A DNA stretch of 64,000 nt from Zavarzinia aquatilis (lineage in GTDB: Bacteria; Pseudomonadota; Alphaproteobacteria; Zavarziniales; Zavarziniaceae). The position numbers and the translations under genes are program-made. Shown piece by piece: positions 45,728-55,100 of the stretch (the stretch's first letter is position 1; each line of letters starts with the position of its first letter). The stretch spans positions 62,001-126,000 of the forward strand of contig NZ_QGLE01000005.1 in the NCBI RefSeq assembly GCF_003173035.1, in the 5' to 3' direction. The notes under the pieces are model-generated. The model was not told where the DNA came from. It ran no database searches and saw nothing but the letters and a program-made list of their open reading frames with translations.

Positions 45728-47740
45728 ATGTCCAGAATGAATAGCGCCGGGCGTCGCCTGGCGGTTTCCGCCATTTCGCTCGCCATCGCCGCCGGTTTCG
45801 GCATCGGTTCCGCCTTCGCGCAGGCCGCCATCGTCGACAACGGCACCGTTGCGATCGGCGTCAATCCGGAAGGCAATCTGATCACCGGGGGCGTCGGCCT
45901 GACCTTCCTCGACCTGCCGGCCGGGGGGCAGGATGCCCTGGAACCGGGCTGCGCCTGCGAAGCCTGGGGCGTCGCCGATTTCACCACCCGCGATGATGCC
46001 GCGCCCTTCTTCGGCAATGCCGGCGAAGCGACGGGCGACCGCAATCTGTTCGATGCCACGCTGACCGTTTCGGGCACCGGCACCGATCCGCGCTCGACCG
46101 GCGACAGTGCCATTTCGACGGTGAACGTTGGTGCGGCCGGCTCGGATCGCCGCCTGTCGGTCACCCACGACTATCACCCCAGCGTCGACTCCCGCCTCTA
46201 TCAGGTGGATGTCTCGATCACCAACAACGGCACGACCGACATCGGCGAGCTGCGCTATCGCCGCGCCATGGACTGGGACATCCCGCCGACCGAATTCAGC
46301 GAATTCGTGACCATCCAGGGCCTGCCGGCGACCAATATCGTCGCGACCAGCGACAACGGCTTCGCCAACGGCAACCCGCTGGAGCCCACGGGTAATCGCG
46401 GTGCCCCCGAGAACGAGAATTTCGAGGACAACGGCCCGGCCGACCACGGTGCCACCTTCGACTTCAACTTCGGCAATCTGGCCGTCGGCGACACGCGCGA
46501 ATTCGTCATCTTCTACGGCGCCGCCGCCAATGAGGCGGAAGCGCTCGATGCCCTGCGCGCGGTCGGGGCCGAGGTCTATTCGCTCGGCCAGTCCTCGGGT
46601 GACGGCGGTCCGACCGACGGTACCCCGGCGACCTTCATCTTCGCCTTCCAGGGCGTGGGCGGCACGGCCATCGGCGGCCAGCGGGCGAGCTTCACGCCGC
46701 TCTTCGTCGATATCCCGATGCTGGTGTCGGAGAGCCATTTCCGCAACGTCGGCCTGCGCCTGTCGGGCAAGATCGGTGGTGGCGAGACCAGCACCCTGTC
46801 GACCGTCGCCTCGATGATGGACGGCGCGCCGGCTGAAATGGGTGCCGCGGCGGGCGACACGATGGCCGACAATGTCTTCGGCGTCGAAGGCCTGCGCGCC
46901 TTCCTGACCGGGTCCTACAACGGCTCCAAGTTCAGCAGCCAGCCCGGCCTCATCGGCAGCGATACGGACGGCTTCTCGATCACCGGCGGCGCCGACTACG
47001 AACTGATGAAGGGCGAAGGCGCGGTCGACAGCCTGATCGTCGGTCTCGGCCTTGGCTGGTCGGGCTTCTCGTCCGATATCCATGACGCCGGCTCCAATGT
47101 CGATGGCACGGGCATCACCCTGCTCGCCTATGGCGCGGCCACCGTCGCCAAGAACCTGAACATCGACCTGACCGCCGGTTACAGCTGGATCGGCTACGAC
47201 AGCACCCGCGTCGTTGGCCTCGGCAGCGCCATCGCCGATGTCGATGCCCGCGACTTCAGCGCCCAGCTCGGCATCGGTTACGACATCGCCCTCGCCAGCG
47301 ACGTGCCGCACACCGCGCTGATCGTCACGCCGTTCCTCGAGGTCGGCTATTCCAATGCCGAGGTCGACGGCTATCAGGAAACCGGTACCTCGCCGCTGAC
47401 CGTCGATGGTTTCAGCACGGATTCGCTGACGACCGAGGTCGGCCTGCGCGGTGCCTTCACCATTCCGTCGCCGGTGTTCTCGGACACCATGATCCTGCGT
47501 GTCTCGGGCGGCTGGGTGCATGAGTTCCTCGACGACGGCTACACCATCCAGCAGCAGCTGGGCGCGACGACCCTGACCGCCCGCACCGGCGATCCGGATC
47601 GGGACTATGCCCGTGTCACCGGCGGCCTCGCCTTCCCGGTGGCGCCAGACTTCGCGATGGGGATCGACTATGACGGCATCTATGGCAACAGCGACTTCAG
47701 CAGCCAGATGATCTCGCTGCGCAGCCGCGTCGCCTTCTGA
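45728..47740 (+). CDS. Autotransporter-like outer membrane beta-barrel protein with unassigned passenger
   Basis: 670 residues with CGGGGGG about ten bases before the ATG. A signal peptide ends SAFAQA (about 32). The passenger region (about 33-370) contains DNGTVAIGVNPEGNL, GGQDALEPGCACEAWGVAD with a CAC motif, and acidic, Asn-rich strands. The C-terminal 280 residues show alternating strand patterns (LIVGLGLGWSGFSSDI, NIDLTAGYSWIGYDS) and end in RSRVAF, with the terminal Phe that marks BAM-assembled barrels. This matches the autotransporter beta-domain layout. The passenger is not a repeat-rich pertactin helix, and I cannot name its function. A terminator follows. Confidence 0.75.
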   Translation: MSRMNSAGRRLAVSAISLAIAAGFGIGSAFAQAAIVDNGTVAIGVNPEGNLITGGVGLTFLDLPAGGQDALEPGCACEAWGVADFTTRDDAAPFFGNAGEATGDRNLFDATLTVSGTGTDPRSTGDSAISTVNVGAAGSDRRLSVTHDYHPSVDSRLYQVDVSITNNGTTDIGELRYRRAMDWDIPPTEFSEFVTIQGLPATNIVATSDNGFANGNPLEPTGNRGAPENENFEDNGPADHGATFDFNFGNLAVGDTREFVIFYGAAANEAEALDALRAVGAEVYSLGQSSGDGGPTDGTPATFIFAFQGVGGTAIGGQRASFTPLFVDIPMLVSESHFRNVGLRLSGKIGGGETSTLSTVASMMDGAPAEMGAAAGDTMADNVFGVEGLRAFLTGSYNGSKFSSQPGLIGSDTDGFSITGGADYELMKGEGAVDSLIVGLGLGWSGFSSDIHDAGSNVDGTGITLLAYGAATVAKNLNIDLTAGYSWIGYDSTRVVGLGSAIADVDARDFSAQLGIGYDIALASDVPHTALIVTPFLEVGYSNAEVDGYQETGTSPLTVDGFSTDSLTTEVGLRGAFTIPSPVFSDTMILRVSGGWVHEFLDDGYTIQQQLGATTLTARTGDPDRDYARVTGGLAFPVAPDFAMGIDYDGIYGNSDFSSQMISLRSRVAF

Positions 47741-47768
47741 TCGTAAGCGCACCGCCTGTAACAAGGAA

Positions 47769-47797
47769 ACGCCCGGGTTTTGGCCCGGGCGTTTTTC
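47769..47797 (+). terminator. Rho-independent terminator after the autotransporter-like gene
   Basis: ACGCCCGGG (47769-47777) pairs with CCCGGGCGT (47784-47792) around a six-base loop and is followed by TTTTCTTT. Confidence 0.9.
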
Positions 47798-47818
47798 TTT
47801 GATGCGATGCGCGATGTC

Positions 47819-48295
47819 TCAGGGCGCCGTCTTGCTGCCCAGCAGATGGGCGGTCAGATTGGCGTCCGGGATCTGGTGCACACGCTCGAACAGGCGGGAA
47901 TAGGTCGCCTTGCGGATCAGCCAGCGCCCGTCCAGCTTCACGTATTTGTCGACATAGAACGAGCTGCCCTCGACCACGGTATTGCCGAAGGCGAGGCTCA
48001 TGGTCCAGTCGATCAGGGTCCAGTGGCCGTCGGCGGTGTCGTCGTCATGCACCTCGATGATCGGGTGATGCACCGTGTGGCTGCTGACGAGCTGCGGGTT
48101 GAAGGCCTCGCGGATCGCCTGCATGACATTGTCCCGCCCGACATAATGGAAGCGGTAGATGCCACCCTGGTAATCGACCTCGGCATCCGGGGTCAGCAGG
48201 GATTCGAGCAGGGCGAGGTCGCAGGTGTCGATCGCGCGGCAGTATTTGTACTTCAGCTGTTTGATCAGTTCGATGTCTTCGAGGCGCAGGGCCAT
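47819..48295 (-). CDS. SnoaL-like nuclear-transport-factor-2 fold protein
   Basis: 158 residues from the ATG at 48295, with GGAGG upstream. It begins LEDIELIKQLKYKYCRAID, with LLTPDAEVDYQGG and HYVGRDNVMQAI, the SnoaL_4-type cone fold seen in small ketosteroid isomerase-like or dehydratase-like enzymes and in aromatic-ring dioxygenase beta subunits. The central His in VSSHTVHHPIIEV is typical of the group. The longer frame to 48502 overlaps the SDR gene and is not conserved. It lies 17 bases after that gene and probably acts on an intermediate of the same catabolic route, which is not identified. Confidence 0.8.
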   Translation of the reverse strand: MALRLEDIELIKQLKYKYCRAIDTCDLALLESLLTPDAEVDYQGGIYRFHYVGRDNVMQAIREAFNPQLVSSHTVHHPIIEVHDDDTADGHWTLIDWTMSLAFGNTVVEGSSFYVDKYVKLDGRWLIRKATYSRLFERVHQIPDANLTAHLLGSKTAP

Positions 48296-48312
48296 GGTCT
48301 CTTTCCTCCCCA

Positions 48313-49095
48313 TCAGGCGGGCATGTATTCGCCGCCGTTGACGTCCAGCGTCGCACCCGTCACCTGGACGGCGTAATCGGACAGCAGCATCAGGGCCGCG
48401 CGGCCGCATTCCTCGTCCGGCGGAATCTTGCCGAGGGCGATGCGGGCGGCGGCTTCGGCGACGGCTTCTTCCTTGGTCTTGCCCATGGTCATGGCGCGCC
48501 ATTCGAAGAACATGTCGGTGGCGGGGCCGCCCAGCCAGCCCATGGTGGTCATGTTCACCCGGACGCCCTTGGGGCCGAGTTCCAGCGCCAGCTGGCGGGT
48601 CAGCGAGGCGAGGGCGCCCTTGGCGAGGACGTAACCGCCTTCGCCCGCCATGGGCTTGCGGTCGGCCATGGTGCCGATGTTGACCACCGACCCCTTGCCC
48701 TTGGCCTCGAAGCTGGGCAGCACGGCGCGGATCATGTTCAGCGCGCCGCCCACGATCACGTCGAAGGCCATGCGCAGGTCGTCCGCGTCATTGTCGAGCA
48801 GCGGCACCATGGGCGGGTGGTAATAGGCGGAGTTGATCAGCCCGTCGATGGTGCCGAAAGCCTCGATGGCCGTGGCGGCGACCCGGGCGCAGTCTTCCGG
48901 CTTGGTCACGTCGCCCAGCACCGAGACGGCCTTGCCGCCCGTCGCGAGAATATCCTTCAGCACATCGCCCATGACGAAATCGGAGCGCGACATCATGACG
49001 ACGCGGGCACCGGCAAGGGCGGCGTCGCGCGCCATCTTGGCGCCCATGCCCGGGCCGATGCCGGTGACGATGACCACCTTGTCCTTGAGCAGCAT
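48313..49095 (-). CDS. Short-chain dehydrogenase/reductase (SDR)
   Basis: 260 residues. The cofactor-binding loop is TGIGPGMGAKMA (residues 11-22), the NNAG-like position is NSAYYHPP, and the active site is Tyr and Lys in GGYVLAKGAL, with the conserved Asn and Ser in the usual order. It ends in LDVNGGEYMPA, typical of the classical SDR C-terminus. The altered NSAY in place of NNAG is a subfamily feature. It is in one operon with the sulfotransferase gene (15 bases upstream) and the SnoaL-like gene. Substrate is unknown; related SDRs act in steroid or aromatic breakdown. Confidence 0.85.
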   Translation of the reverse strand: MLLKDKVVIVTGIGPGMGAKMARDAALAGARVVMMSRSDFVMGDVLKDILATGGKAVSVLGDVTKPEDCARVAATAIEAFGTIDGLINSAYYHPPMVPLLDNDADDLRMAFDVIVGGALNMIRAVLPSFEAKGKGSVVNIGTMADRKPMAGEGGYVLAKGALASLTRQLALELGPKGVRVNMTTMGWLGGPATDMFFEWRAMTMGKTKEEAVAEAAARIALGKIPPDEECGRAALMLLSDYAVQVTGATLDVNGGEYMPA

Positions 49096-49110
49096 GGTTT
49101 CCCCCGTTTT

Positions 49111-50265
49111 TCAGTTCTTCAGGAAGGTGTCGATATAGAAGGCGAAATCCGCCTCCAGCCCCGCTTTGGTCAGGCCGAAGTCCTCGGCCGTGTAGTGATG
49201 CGCCGGGTGGCGGTCGCGGGCGTTCTGCTCCAGCCAGTCGCGCATCGCCGCCTGCTCCGCCGCGCCGAAGGCCAGGCCGAGGGCGGCATAGACGCGCTTC
49301 GCCTCGCCCACCGGGTCGCGCTGGACATCCTCGTAACGGGCGTCGATGAAACGCTCGGGGTGGCGTGCGCGCAGGGCGATCACCTCGGACAGGGAGCGGC
49401 GGAAACGTTTCACCCAGAAGGGACCGATGGCCTTGAGGTCGAGGGCATCGGTGTTCGGCCGGGTCAGGGCGGCGGCCATGCTGGCGTAGGACGGCACGGT
49501 CTGCACCGGCGTCCGGTGGGTCATCACCACCCGGCATTCCGGGAACACGGCGAAAAGCGCGGGCAGGGCGGTCAGGTGATGCGGCGACTTCAGCAGCCAC
49601 TTCCTGCCCCGGCGCGCCGGCGCCTGCCACTGCAGCAGTTTCAGCCAGGTCTTCAGCTCGCGGTAGGCCGGGGTCTGGTCGAAATCGAGCAGGAATTCAT
49701 CGTAGCCCGGCACCTTCAGCATGGTGGCATAGCCGGTCGAGACGAACGAGCGGTCGAGGAGGAGGACATCCTCCTCGTAACCCACCGGGTCGATGGGATG
49801 GATCGCCGCGATTTCGGGCATGGTGGCGAGATAGATCGCCGTCATCTGCTCCGCCGCCTCCACGCGGGGGCTGACGCCGCCCGCCGTCTCGCCGGGGAAG
49901 GGAATGGGGTTCAGCAGCTCCCACGAAAAGGTCGAGGTCAGTTCCGACGAACAGGCCAGCAGACGGTGCAGCATGGTGCTGCCGGTGCGCGGCAGGCCGA
50001 CGATCTCGGCCATGACCTCGACTTTCTCGTCCTCGATCTCGGGATGATCCTTGACGAGCTGGATCAGGCGCAGCCGCTCGGACAGGGATTTCAGCAGGCT
50101 GCCGCCCTGGATGAAGGCACCCATGTCGGACAGATCGGCTTCCTCGTTAAGGGAGCGGACGAGGGCCGTCAGCGGGGCCAGGAACCAGGGGTCGCCGAAA
50201 TCGGCCAGGCCCGTTTCGGCCTGCGCCTGCGCCATCAGCTTCTCGACCGAAAATACCTCGGCCAT
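49111..50265 (-). CDS. Sulfotransferase-family protein
   Basis: 384 residues. The PAPS-binding 5'-PSB loop is EIVGLPRTGSTMLHRLLA (about residues 95-112), and the 3'-PB region is RVVMTHRTPVQTVPSYASM. These are clear signs of the bacterial sulfotransferase_3 group. Many bacterial members near SDR, SnoaL and DUF1214 genes are of unknown true substrate and may not transfer sulfate. The gene is followed by the SDR gene 15 bases away and preceded by a palindromic intergenic repeat. The first ATG (50265) has AGGAGGA (from TCCTCCT in the plus strand) a few bases upstream, a strong start. Confidence 0.82.
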   Translation of the reverse strand: MAEVFSVEKLMAQAQAETGLADFGDPWFLAPLTALVRSLNEEADLSDMGAFIQGGSLLKSLSERLRLIQLVKDHPEIEDEKVEVMAEIVGLPRTGSTMLHRLLACSSELTSTFSWELLNPIPFPGETAGGVSPRVEAAEQMTAIYLATMPEIAAIHPIDPVGYEEDVLLLDRSFVSTGYATMLKVPGYDEFLLDFDQTPAYRELKTWLKLLQWQAPARRGRKWLLKSPHHLTALPALFAVFPECRVVMTHRTPVQTVPSYASMAAALTRPNTDALDLKAIGPFWVKRFRRSLSEVIALRARHPERFIDARYEDVQRDPVGEAKRVYAALGLAFGAAEQAAMRDWLEQNARDRHPAHHYTAEDFGLTKAGLEADFAFYIDTFLKN

Positions 50266-50301
50266 GGAATATCCTCCTGTAACTCTTATCGTTTTCTAAT
50301 G

Positions 50302-50380
50302 GTCATCCCGGCGCAGTCCGGGATCTGGTTCAGTTGCAGCGCCTTTTCCGGCGCGAGATCCCGGCCTTCGCCAGGATGAC
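50302..50380. repeat. Intergenic palindromic repeat, copy 2
   Basis: GTCATCCCGGCGCAGTCCGG at the left and CCGGCCTTCGCCAGGATGAC at the right are near-complementary arms of about 25 bases (with GATCT/AGATC extending them) around a variable centre. It lies between the DUF1214 and sulfotransferase genes and resembles the element at 41181-41262. Confidence 0.7.
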
Positions 50381-50387
50381 GCGGTCG

Positions 50388-51470
50388 TTACAGGTCAATC
50401 ACGCGGCAGCGCGGCAGCGGATGGCTCGATGCGCCCAGCCAGCGCAGCAGGGCGGTGCCGCGGTCATGGCCGGCGGTGTCGATCCAGTTGCCGAAACCCG
50501 GGTCGCGATGGGCGATGACCAGCGTCAGGCTGCCGTCCGCGTTCAGTTTCGCGCCGTGCTTGTTGATCCAGACGCGGTGGTGCCGGTACTCGAGGGATTC
50601 CATCCACCAGTTGTTCAGCTGGAAATTCCAGTAGGGGCAGTCCGGCACCTCGGTCTCGATCACCCAGGCCTGATCGGGGCCGATGTTCCAGTAACCGTGC
50701 AGGTAGAAAATGTCGGGATCGCCGCCCGCGCGCAGGAACATCTCCTGGCCCCAGTCGGGCAGCTCGTTCGGCCGGGTCATGAACAGCTCGGTCCACTGCG
50801 CGAAGATGAAGGCGGTGCCCATCACGCCCATGGCCGCCTTCTGCAGGGCTTCGTTCAGGTCGGCGGCGCGCAGGGGCGGCGGCGTCGCCGGGCCGCCGAT
50901 CCGCTCGATCGTGTAATGACCGGGCTTTTCATTCTCGTGGTCGAGATAGGACTGGCGCACGACGAGGAGGGTGGAATCCGGCGCCAGGGGCAGCCAGTTG
51001 CCGGGTTTCGGCGTCGCCGAGGCGATGATCTCGAAACTGCCGTCCGGCCGGATGTCGAGGCTGCGGTCGTTCAACTCGCCGGTCGAGGACATGGTGCCGT
51101 CGACCGCATAGCGATTGGCCTTGGAGCCGATGGAGAAATAGGCGATGGAGCCGCGCTGGCCCCGGATCAGATAGTCGCGGTCGCCCGCCACGGTCGCCGA
51201 CAGATAGACATTGTCCGGGTTGTCGGCGCCGATCTTCACCGTTTCATGGGCGAGGCGGCGGAGGGCAGGGAAGTCCGGATCGGCATATTCGACCGAGGCT
51301 TCGAGGAAGGCGCGGGTCAGCCGGCTCAGGTAACGGATACCCTCCGCCCGGTCGAACACGGTGGCCGGCGCCTGCTCGCGGAACAGGATGTTGCCGGCAT
51401 TGGCGATCGTTGTACAGAAGTCCTGCCAGGCTTCGCCCGAAATGATCCGATCGTCCGCCGTTCCTGCCAT
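50388..51470 (-). CDS. DUF1214-domain protein
   Basis: 360 residues. The C-terminal half has IGPDQAWVIETEVPDCPYWNFQLNNWW and LVIAHRDPGFGNWIDTAGHDRG (quoted in parts: PYWNFQLNNWWMES and NWIDTAGHDRGT), characteristic of DUF1214. The N-terminal half (AWQDFCTTIANAGNIL, GIRYLSRLTRAFLEA) is helical and also common in this group. There is no signal peptide. The biochemical role of the domain is unknown. It lies upstream of the sulfotransferase gene on the same strand and is divergent from the TetR gene, whose operator candidate lies between them, so it is probably the first gene of the regulated set. Confidence 0.78.
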   Translation of the reverse strand: MAGTADDRIISGEAWQDFCTTIANAGNILFREQAPATVFDRAEGIRYLSRLTRAFLEASVEYADPDFPALRRLAHETVKIGADNPDNVYLSATVAGDRDYLIRGQRGSIAYFSIGSKANRYAVDGTMSSTGELNDRSLDIRPDGSFEIIASATPKPGNWLPLAPDSTLLVVRQSYLDHENEKPGHYTIERIGGPATPPPLRAADLNEALQKAAMGVMGTAFIFAQWTELFMTRPNELPDWGQEMFLRAGGDPDIFYLHGYWNIGPDQAWVIETEVPDCPYWNFQLNNWWMESLEYRHHRVWINKHGAKLNADGSLTLVIAHRDPGFGNWIDTAGHDRGTALLRWLGASSHPLPRCRVIDL

Positions 51471-51488
51471 CTTCCCTCTCCCGAAAAT

Positions 51489-51506
51489 GGAAAATTTCTG
51501 TTTTCC
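51489..51506. promoter_or_regulatory. Inverted repeat in the tetR / DUF1214 divergent promoter
   Basis: GGAAAA (51489-51494) and TTTTCC (51501-51506) flank six bases in the 105-base gap between divergent genes. It is a candidate operator of the TetR-family regulator. A second short palindrome (ATCGC-AGC-GGCGAT) lies at about 51517-51530. Confidence 0.45.
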
Positions 51507-51575
51507 TTGGCGCCGATCATCGCAGCGGCGATCTTTCCGTCAAGGAGAATCTGTCGCGTATCGAAAGGAACGGCG

Positions 51576-52181
51576 TTGGCGAGGCGAGATGAGGCGGAAT
51601 TGCGCGAGGCGATCCTCGACGCGGCGCGGGGTGTGTTTCTGACCGAAGGTTTCGCCGCCGCCTCGGTCGGCGCCATCGCCCGGACGGCCGGGGTCTCGAC
51701 CAAGACGATCTACCGCCTGTTCGAGACCAAGACCGATATCCTGGTGGCGGTGATCTCCGGCTTCATGGAAATGATGCTGCCCGGGCTCGACGAATATGTC
51801 GTCGGGCGGCGGGAGGAACTGGAGCCGGTGCTGAACCGCATCCTCAACGGCCTCGCGCCGCTCGGCCTTTCCGAAGGCGGGCTGGCGGCGAACCGGCTGG
51901 CGACGACGGAAGTGATGCGCGTGCCCGAGATGGTCGCCGCCTTCTACCGCGAGGGGCACGAGAAGATCGTCGCCGCGCTCGGCCGCTGGCTCGCCCGCCA
52001 GCAGGAGGCGGGCCATATCCGGCTGGCCGATCCGGCGCAGGCCGCGGCCATGCTGCTCTCCATGGCCTATGCCGACCTCACGCGCCGGGCGACGATCAGC
52101 GGCGAGGCGCCGACACCGGACGCCATCGCCCGCTGGGTCGCGCAGGCGGTGGCGGTGTTCCTGCGCGGTGTCGCGGCCTGA
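51576..52181 (+). CDS. TetR-family transcriptional regulator
   Basis: 201 residues from a TTG at 51576, with AAGGA six bases upstream. Starts further upstream would run through the promoter gap. The helix-turn-helix is REAILDAARGVFLTEGFAAASVGAIARTAGVSTKTIYRLFETK (quoted in parts: AILDAARGVFLTEGF, IARTAGVSTKTIYRLF), which is standard TetR. The C-terminal domain (from about 60) should bind the inducer; it carries many hydrophobic helices. It is divergent from the DUF1214-sulfotransferase-SDR-SnoaL operon and is likely its local repressor. It ends one base before the stop of the Aas-like gene on the other strand. Confidence 0.87.
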   Translation: MARRDEAELREAILDAARGVFLTEGFAAASVGAIARTAGVSTKTIYRLFETKTDILVAVISGFMEMMLPGLDEYVVGRREELEPVLNRILNGLAPLGLSEGGLAANRLATTEVMRVPEMVAAFYREGHEKIVAALGRWLARQQEAGHIRLADPAQAAAMLLSMAYADLTRRATISGEAPTPDAIARWVAQAVAVFLRGVAA

Positions 52182-55100
52182 TCAGGCCTTGCTCTCGAAA
52201 GCCGCCTTCACCGCCTGATAGTCGGTCTTGCCCGAGCCGAGCAGGGGCAGTTCGGCGACATGGACGAAGAGTTTGGGCAGGAGCAGTTCCGACAGGCCCT
52301 TCTCGTGCAGATGATGGGCGAAGGCATCGCGCTTCGCCTCCGGGCAGGTGGTCATCAGGCCGAGGCGCTCGCCCTTGGCGGGGTCGGGCAGGTTGACGAC
52401 GGCATGGGCGAATTCGGGCCAGATTTCCGTCGCTTCGTGTTCGACCGCGGCGAGGCTGACCATCTCGCCCGCCACCTTGGCGAAACGCTTGGCCCGGCCG
52501 AGGATGGTGACGAAGCCGAGTTCGTCGATATCGACGATGTCGCCCGTGTCGTACCAGCCGCCCTCGGGCGCTTCCAGTTCCGCCGGGCGGTCCGGGCGGA
52601 AATAGCCCAGCATGATGTTGGGGCCGGAAACGACGAGGCGGCCGCCCCGCGTGATGCCCTCGACCGGCTCCAGCCGCGCGCGCATGGCGGGCAGCAGGCG
52701 GCCGACGGAGCCGGGCTTGAACTGCATCGCCGTGTTCACCGCGAGGACGGGCGAGCATTCGGTGGTACCGTAACCTTCAAGGATGCGGACGCCGAATTTC
52801 TCGCCATAGATGCGCCGCGTCTCGTCCTTCACCCGCTCGGCCCCGGCGAAGATATAGCGGGTCGAATAGAAATCGTAAGGATGGGCGGCGCGGGCGTAAC
52901 CGTTCAGGAACGTGTCGGTGCCGAACATCATGGTCGCCCCGGTCTCATAGGCGAGTTCAGGGATCGCCCGGTAATGCAGCGGCGAGGGGTAGAGGAAGGT
53001 CTTCACCCCGACGATCAGCGGCAGCACGAGGCCGCCCAGCAGGCCGAAGGAATGGAACACCGGCAGCGGGTTCAGCACCCGGTCGTTGCCGGTGATATCG
53101 ACGATGGAGGCGACCTGGTTCAGGTTGGCGTGCAGGTTGCGATGACTGAGCACGACGCCTTTGGGCAGACCCTCGCTGCCCGAGGTGAAGAGGACGACGG
53201 CGGGATCGTCCGGCCGCGTCGCCAGCTCGCCGTGCAGGAAGCGGGGCGCGCGCGCGGCGGCGAGGCCCCACAGCTTGTCGGTCAGGGAAAGGCCGGCGCG
53301 GATATCCTCGAGATAGACGATCTGCGCGACCTCGTTTATCGCCTTGATCGCCTCCTCCAGCTTGGCCATGGCGACGAAGCGGCGGGAGGTGAGCACGGTC
53401 CTGACCTTGGCCGTCCGGCAGGCCGAGGCCATGGTCGCCGGCCCGGCCGAGAAGTTCAGCATGGCCGGCACCCGGCCGAAGCAGATCAGGGCGAAGAAGG
53501 TCACGGCGACGCCGCCCGTGTTGGGCAGCAGGACACCGGTGATTTCCTTGTCCTTCGTCACCCGCGCCAGCGCCCGGCCCAGCACGAAGCAGGCCATGAT
53601 GAAGCGGTTGTAGGTCAGCGGCTTGCGGTCCTGATCCTCGACGATGGGCAGGTTGCCGCCGTGGTTGGTGCGGGCGTGGAGCAGCGCCTCCCACAGGTTC
53701 ATCTCGAGATCGACCGAGGCGAACATCATCTCGACCATGACGTCGTAGAGCTTGTTGCCGACGACCTGACGGCGGCGGCGGCCGTTCAGCCCGGCCGGCA
53801 CCTCGAAGCGCCGCGGCTCGAGGATATGGATCGTCACCTTGGGGAACAGGCGGCGGTGCAGCTTGCCGCCGAGGCGCGAGAACAGCGAATACTGCGGGCC
53901 TTCGATGCGGATCGGCAGCACCATGGCCCCGGCCCGGTCGGCGACCATGCCCGGCCCCTCGTAGATCTTCATCAAGCCGCCGGTCACCGTCGGCCGACCT
54001 TCCGGGAAGATCACCATCGGCGTGCCGTCGGCGACCGAACGGATCAGCGCCTTGACCGCGACCGGATGGGCGGTGTCGACCGGATAGAGCCGGATCAGCT
54101 TCGACATCAGGCGGGCGGCGCGGCTCTTGGCGACGGTTGCGTTGGCGGCGAAGCGCAATTCGCCGGGCAGGAAGGCGGCGAGCAGCGGCGCGTCGAGCCG
54201 GGAGACGTGATTGGCCACGACGACGACCCGGGGCCCCGCCTTGGCGACATTCTCGAGGCCCTTGACCTCGACCCGGAACAGCAGGCGCAGCAGGCGCGCG
54301 GCGGCGGCCTTGAACAGGGCTTCCGGCCACAGGCGAAGTGTCGCCGGCACCACGGCGAACCCCGACAGGCCGAGCAGCAGGAACAACTCGGGCAAGCCGA
54401 GCCCGAGGCCGCGCAGGACGAGGCCGAGCAGCAGCGCCGCGAGGCCGGCAAGGCCGACCAGCAGCCCGGCGAAGGCATAATGATGCGCGGTCGCGCGCTC
54501 GTCCGCCGGATCGCCGGTCAGGACGAGGAGCGGGATCGAAAGGAGGGCGAGGGCAGCGGCGGCGAAGAAGGCGTCGATGGCGATGCGCATGGCGCCGGCA
54601 TCGCCAGCCAGGGCGAAGATCGAGCGGGCGCCACCCTCGGGCGCGGCGAGGTCGATGCCGGCGGCGGTGCCGAACAGGTCGAACAGGGCGAGGAGGGCGA
54701 CACCGAGGGTGACAGGGGCGAGGGCGCCGCTGGCCGGCCCCCGGCTGAGGCGCAGGGTGAGGAAGGCGCCGAAACCGGTGCCGAGGGCGAGCACGCCGAG
54801 CAGGGCATATTCCGCCAGCCCGTCGCCGCGCAGGATCAGCCGCGCGGTCGCCGGCAGATAGGCGACCAGCAGGATGGCGGCCGCGGCGGCCCAGGCCACG
54901 GTGACGGCCGACGACCAGGGCGCGCCCTGACGGCGCATCCGCTCCGCCGTGTCGAAAACACCGCCCCGCGCCATCTGGGCGAGGTCGATATCGTCTTCCG
55001 CCGGGCGGTCGCCCAGCGTTCCGGCGGCGAGATAGCGGGTCAGCCACCAGCCGGCCCCGGCGACCAGCACGAGGACGATGGCCAGCGCGACCTCGCCGCC

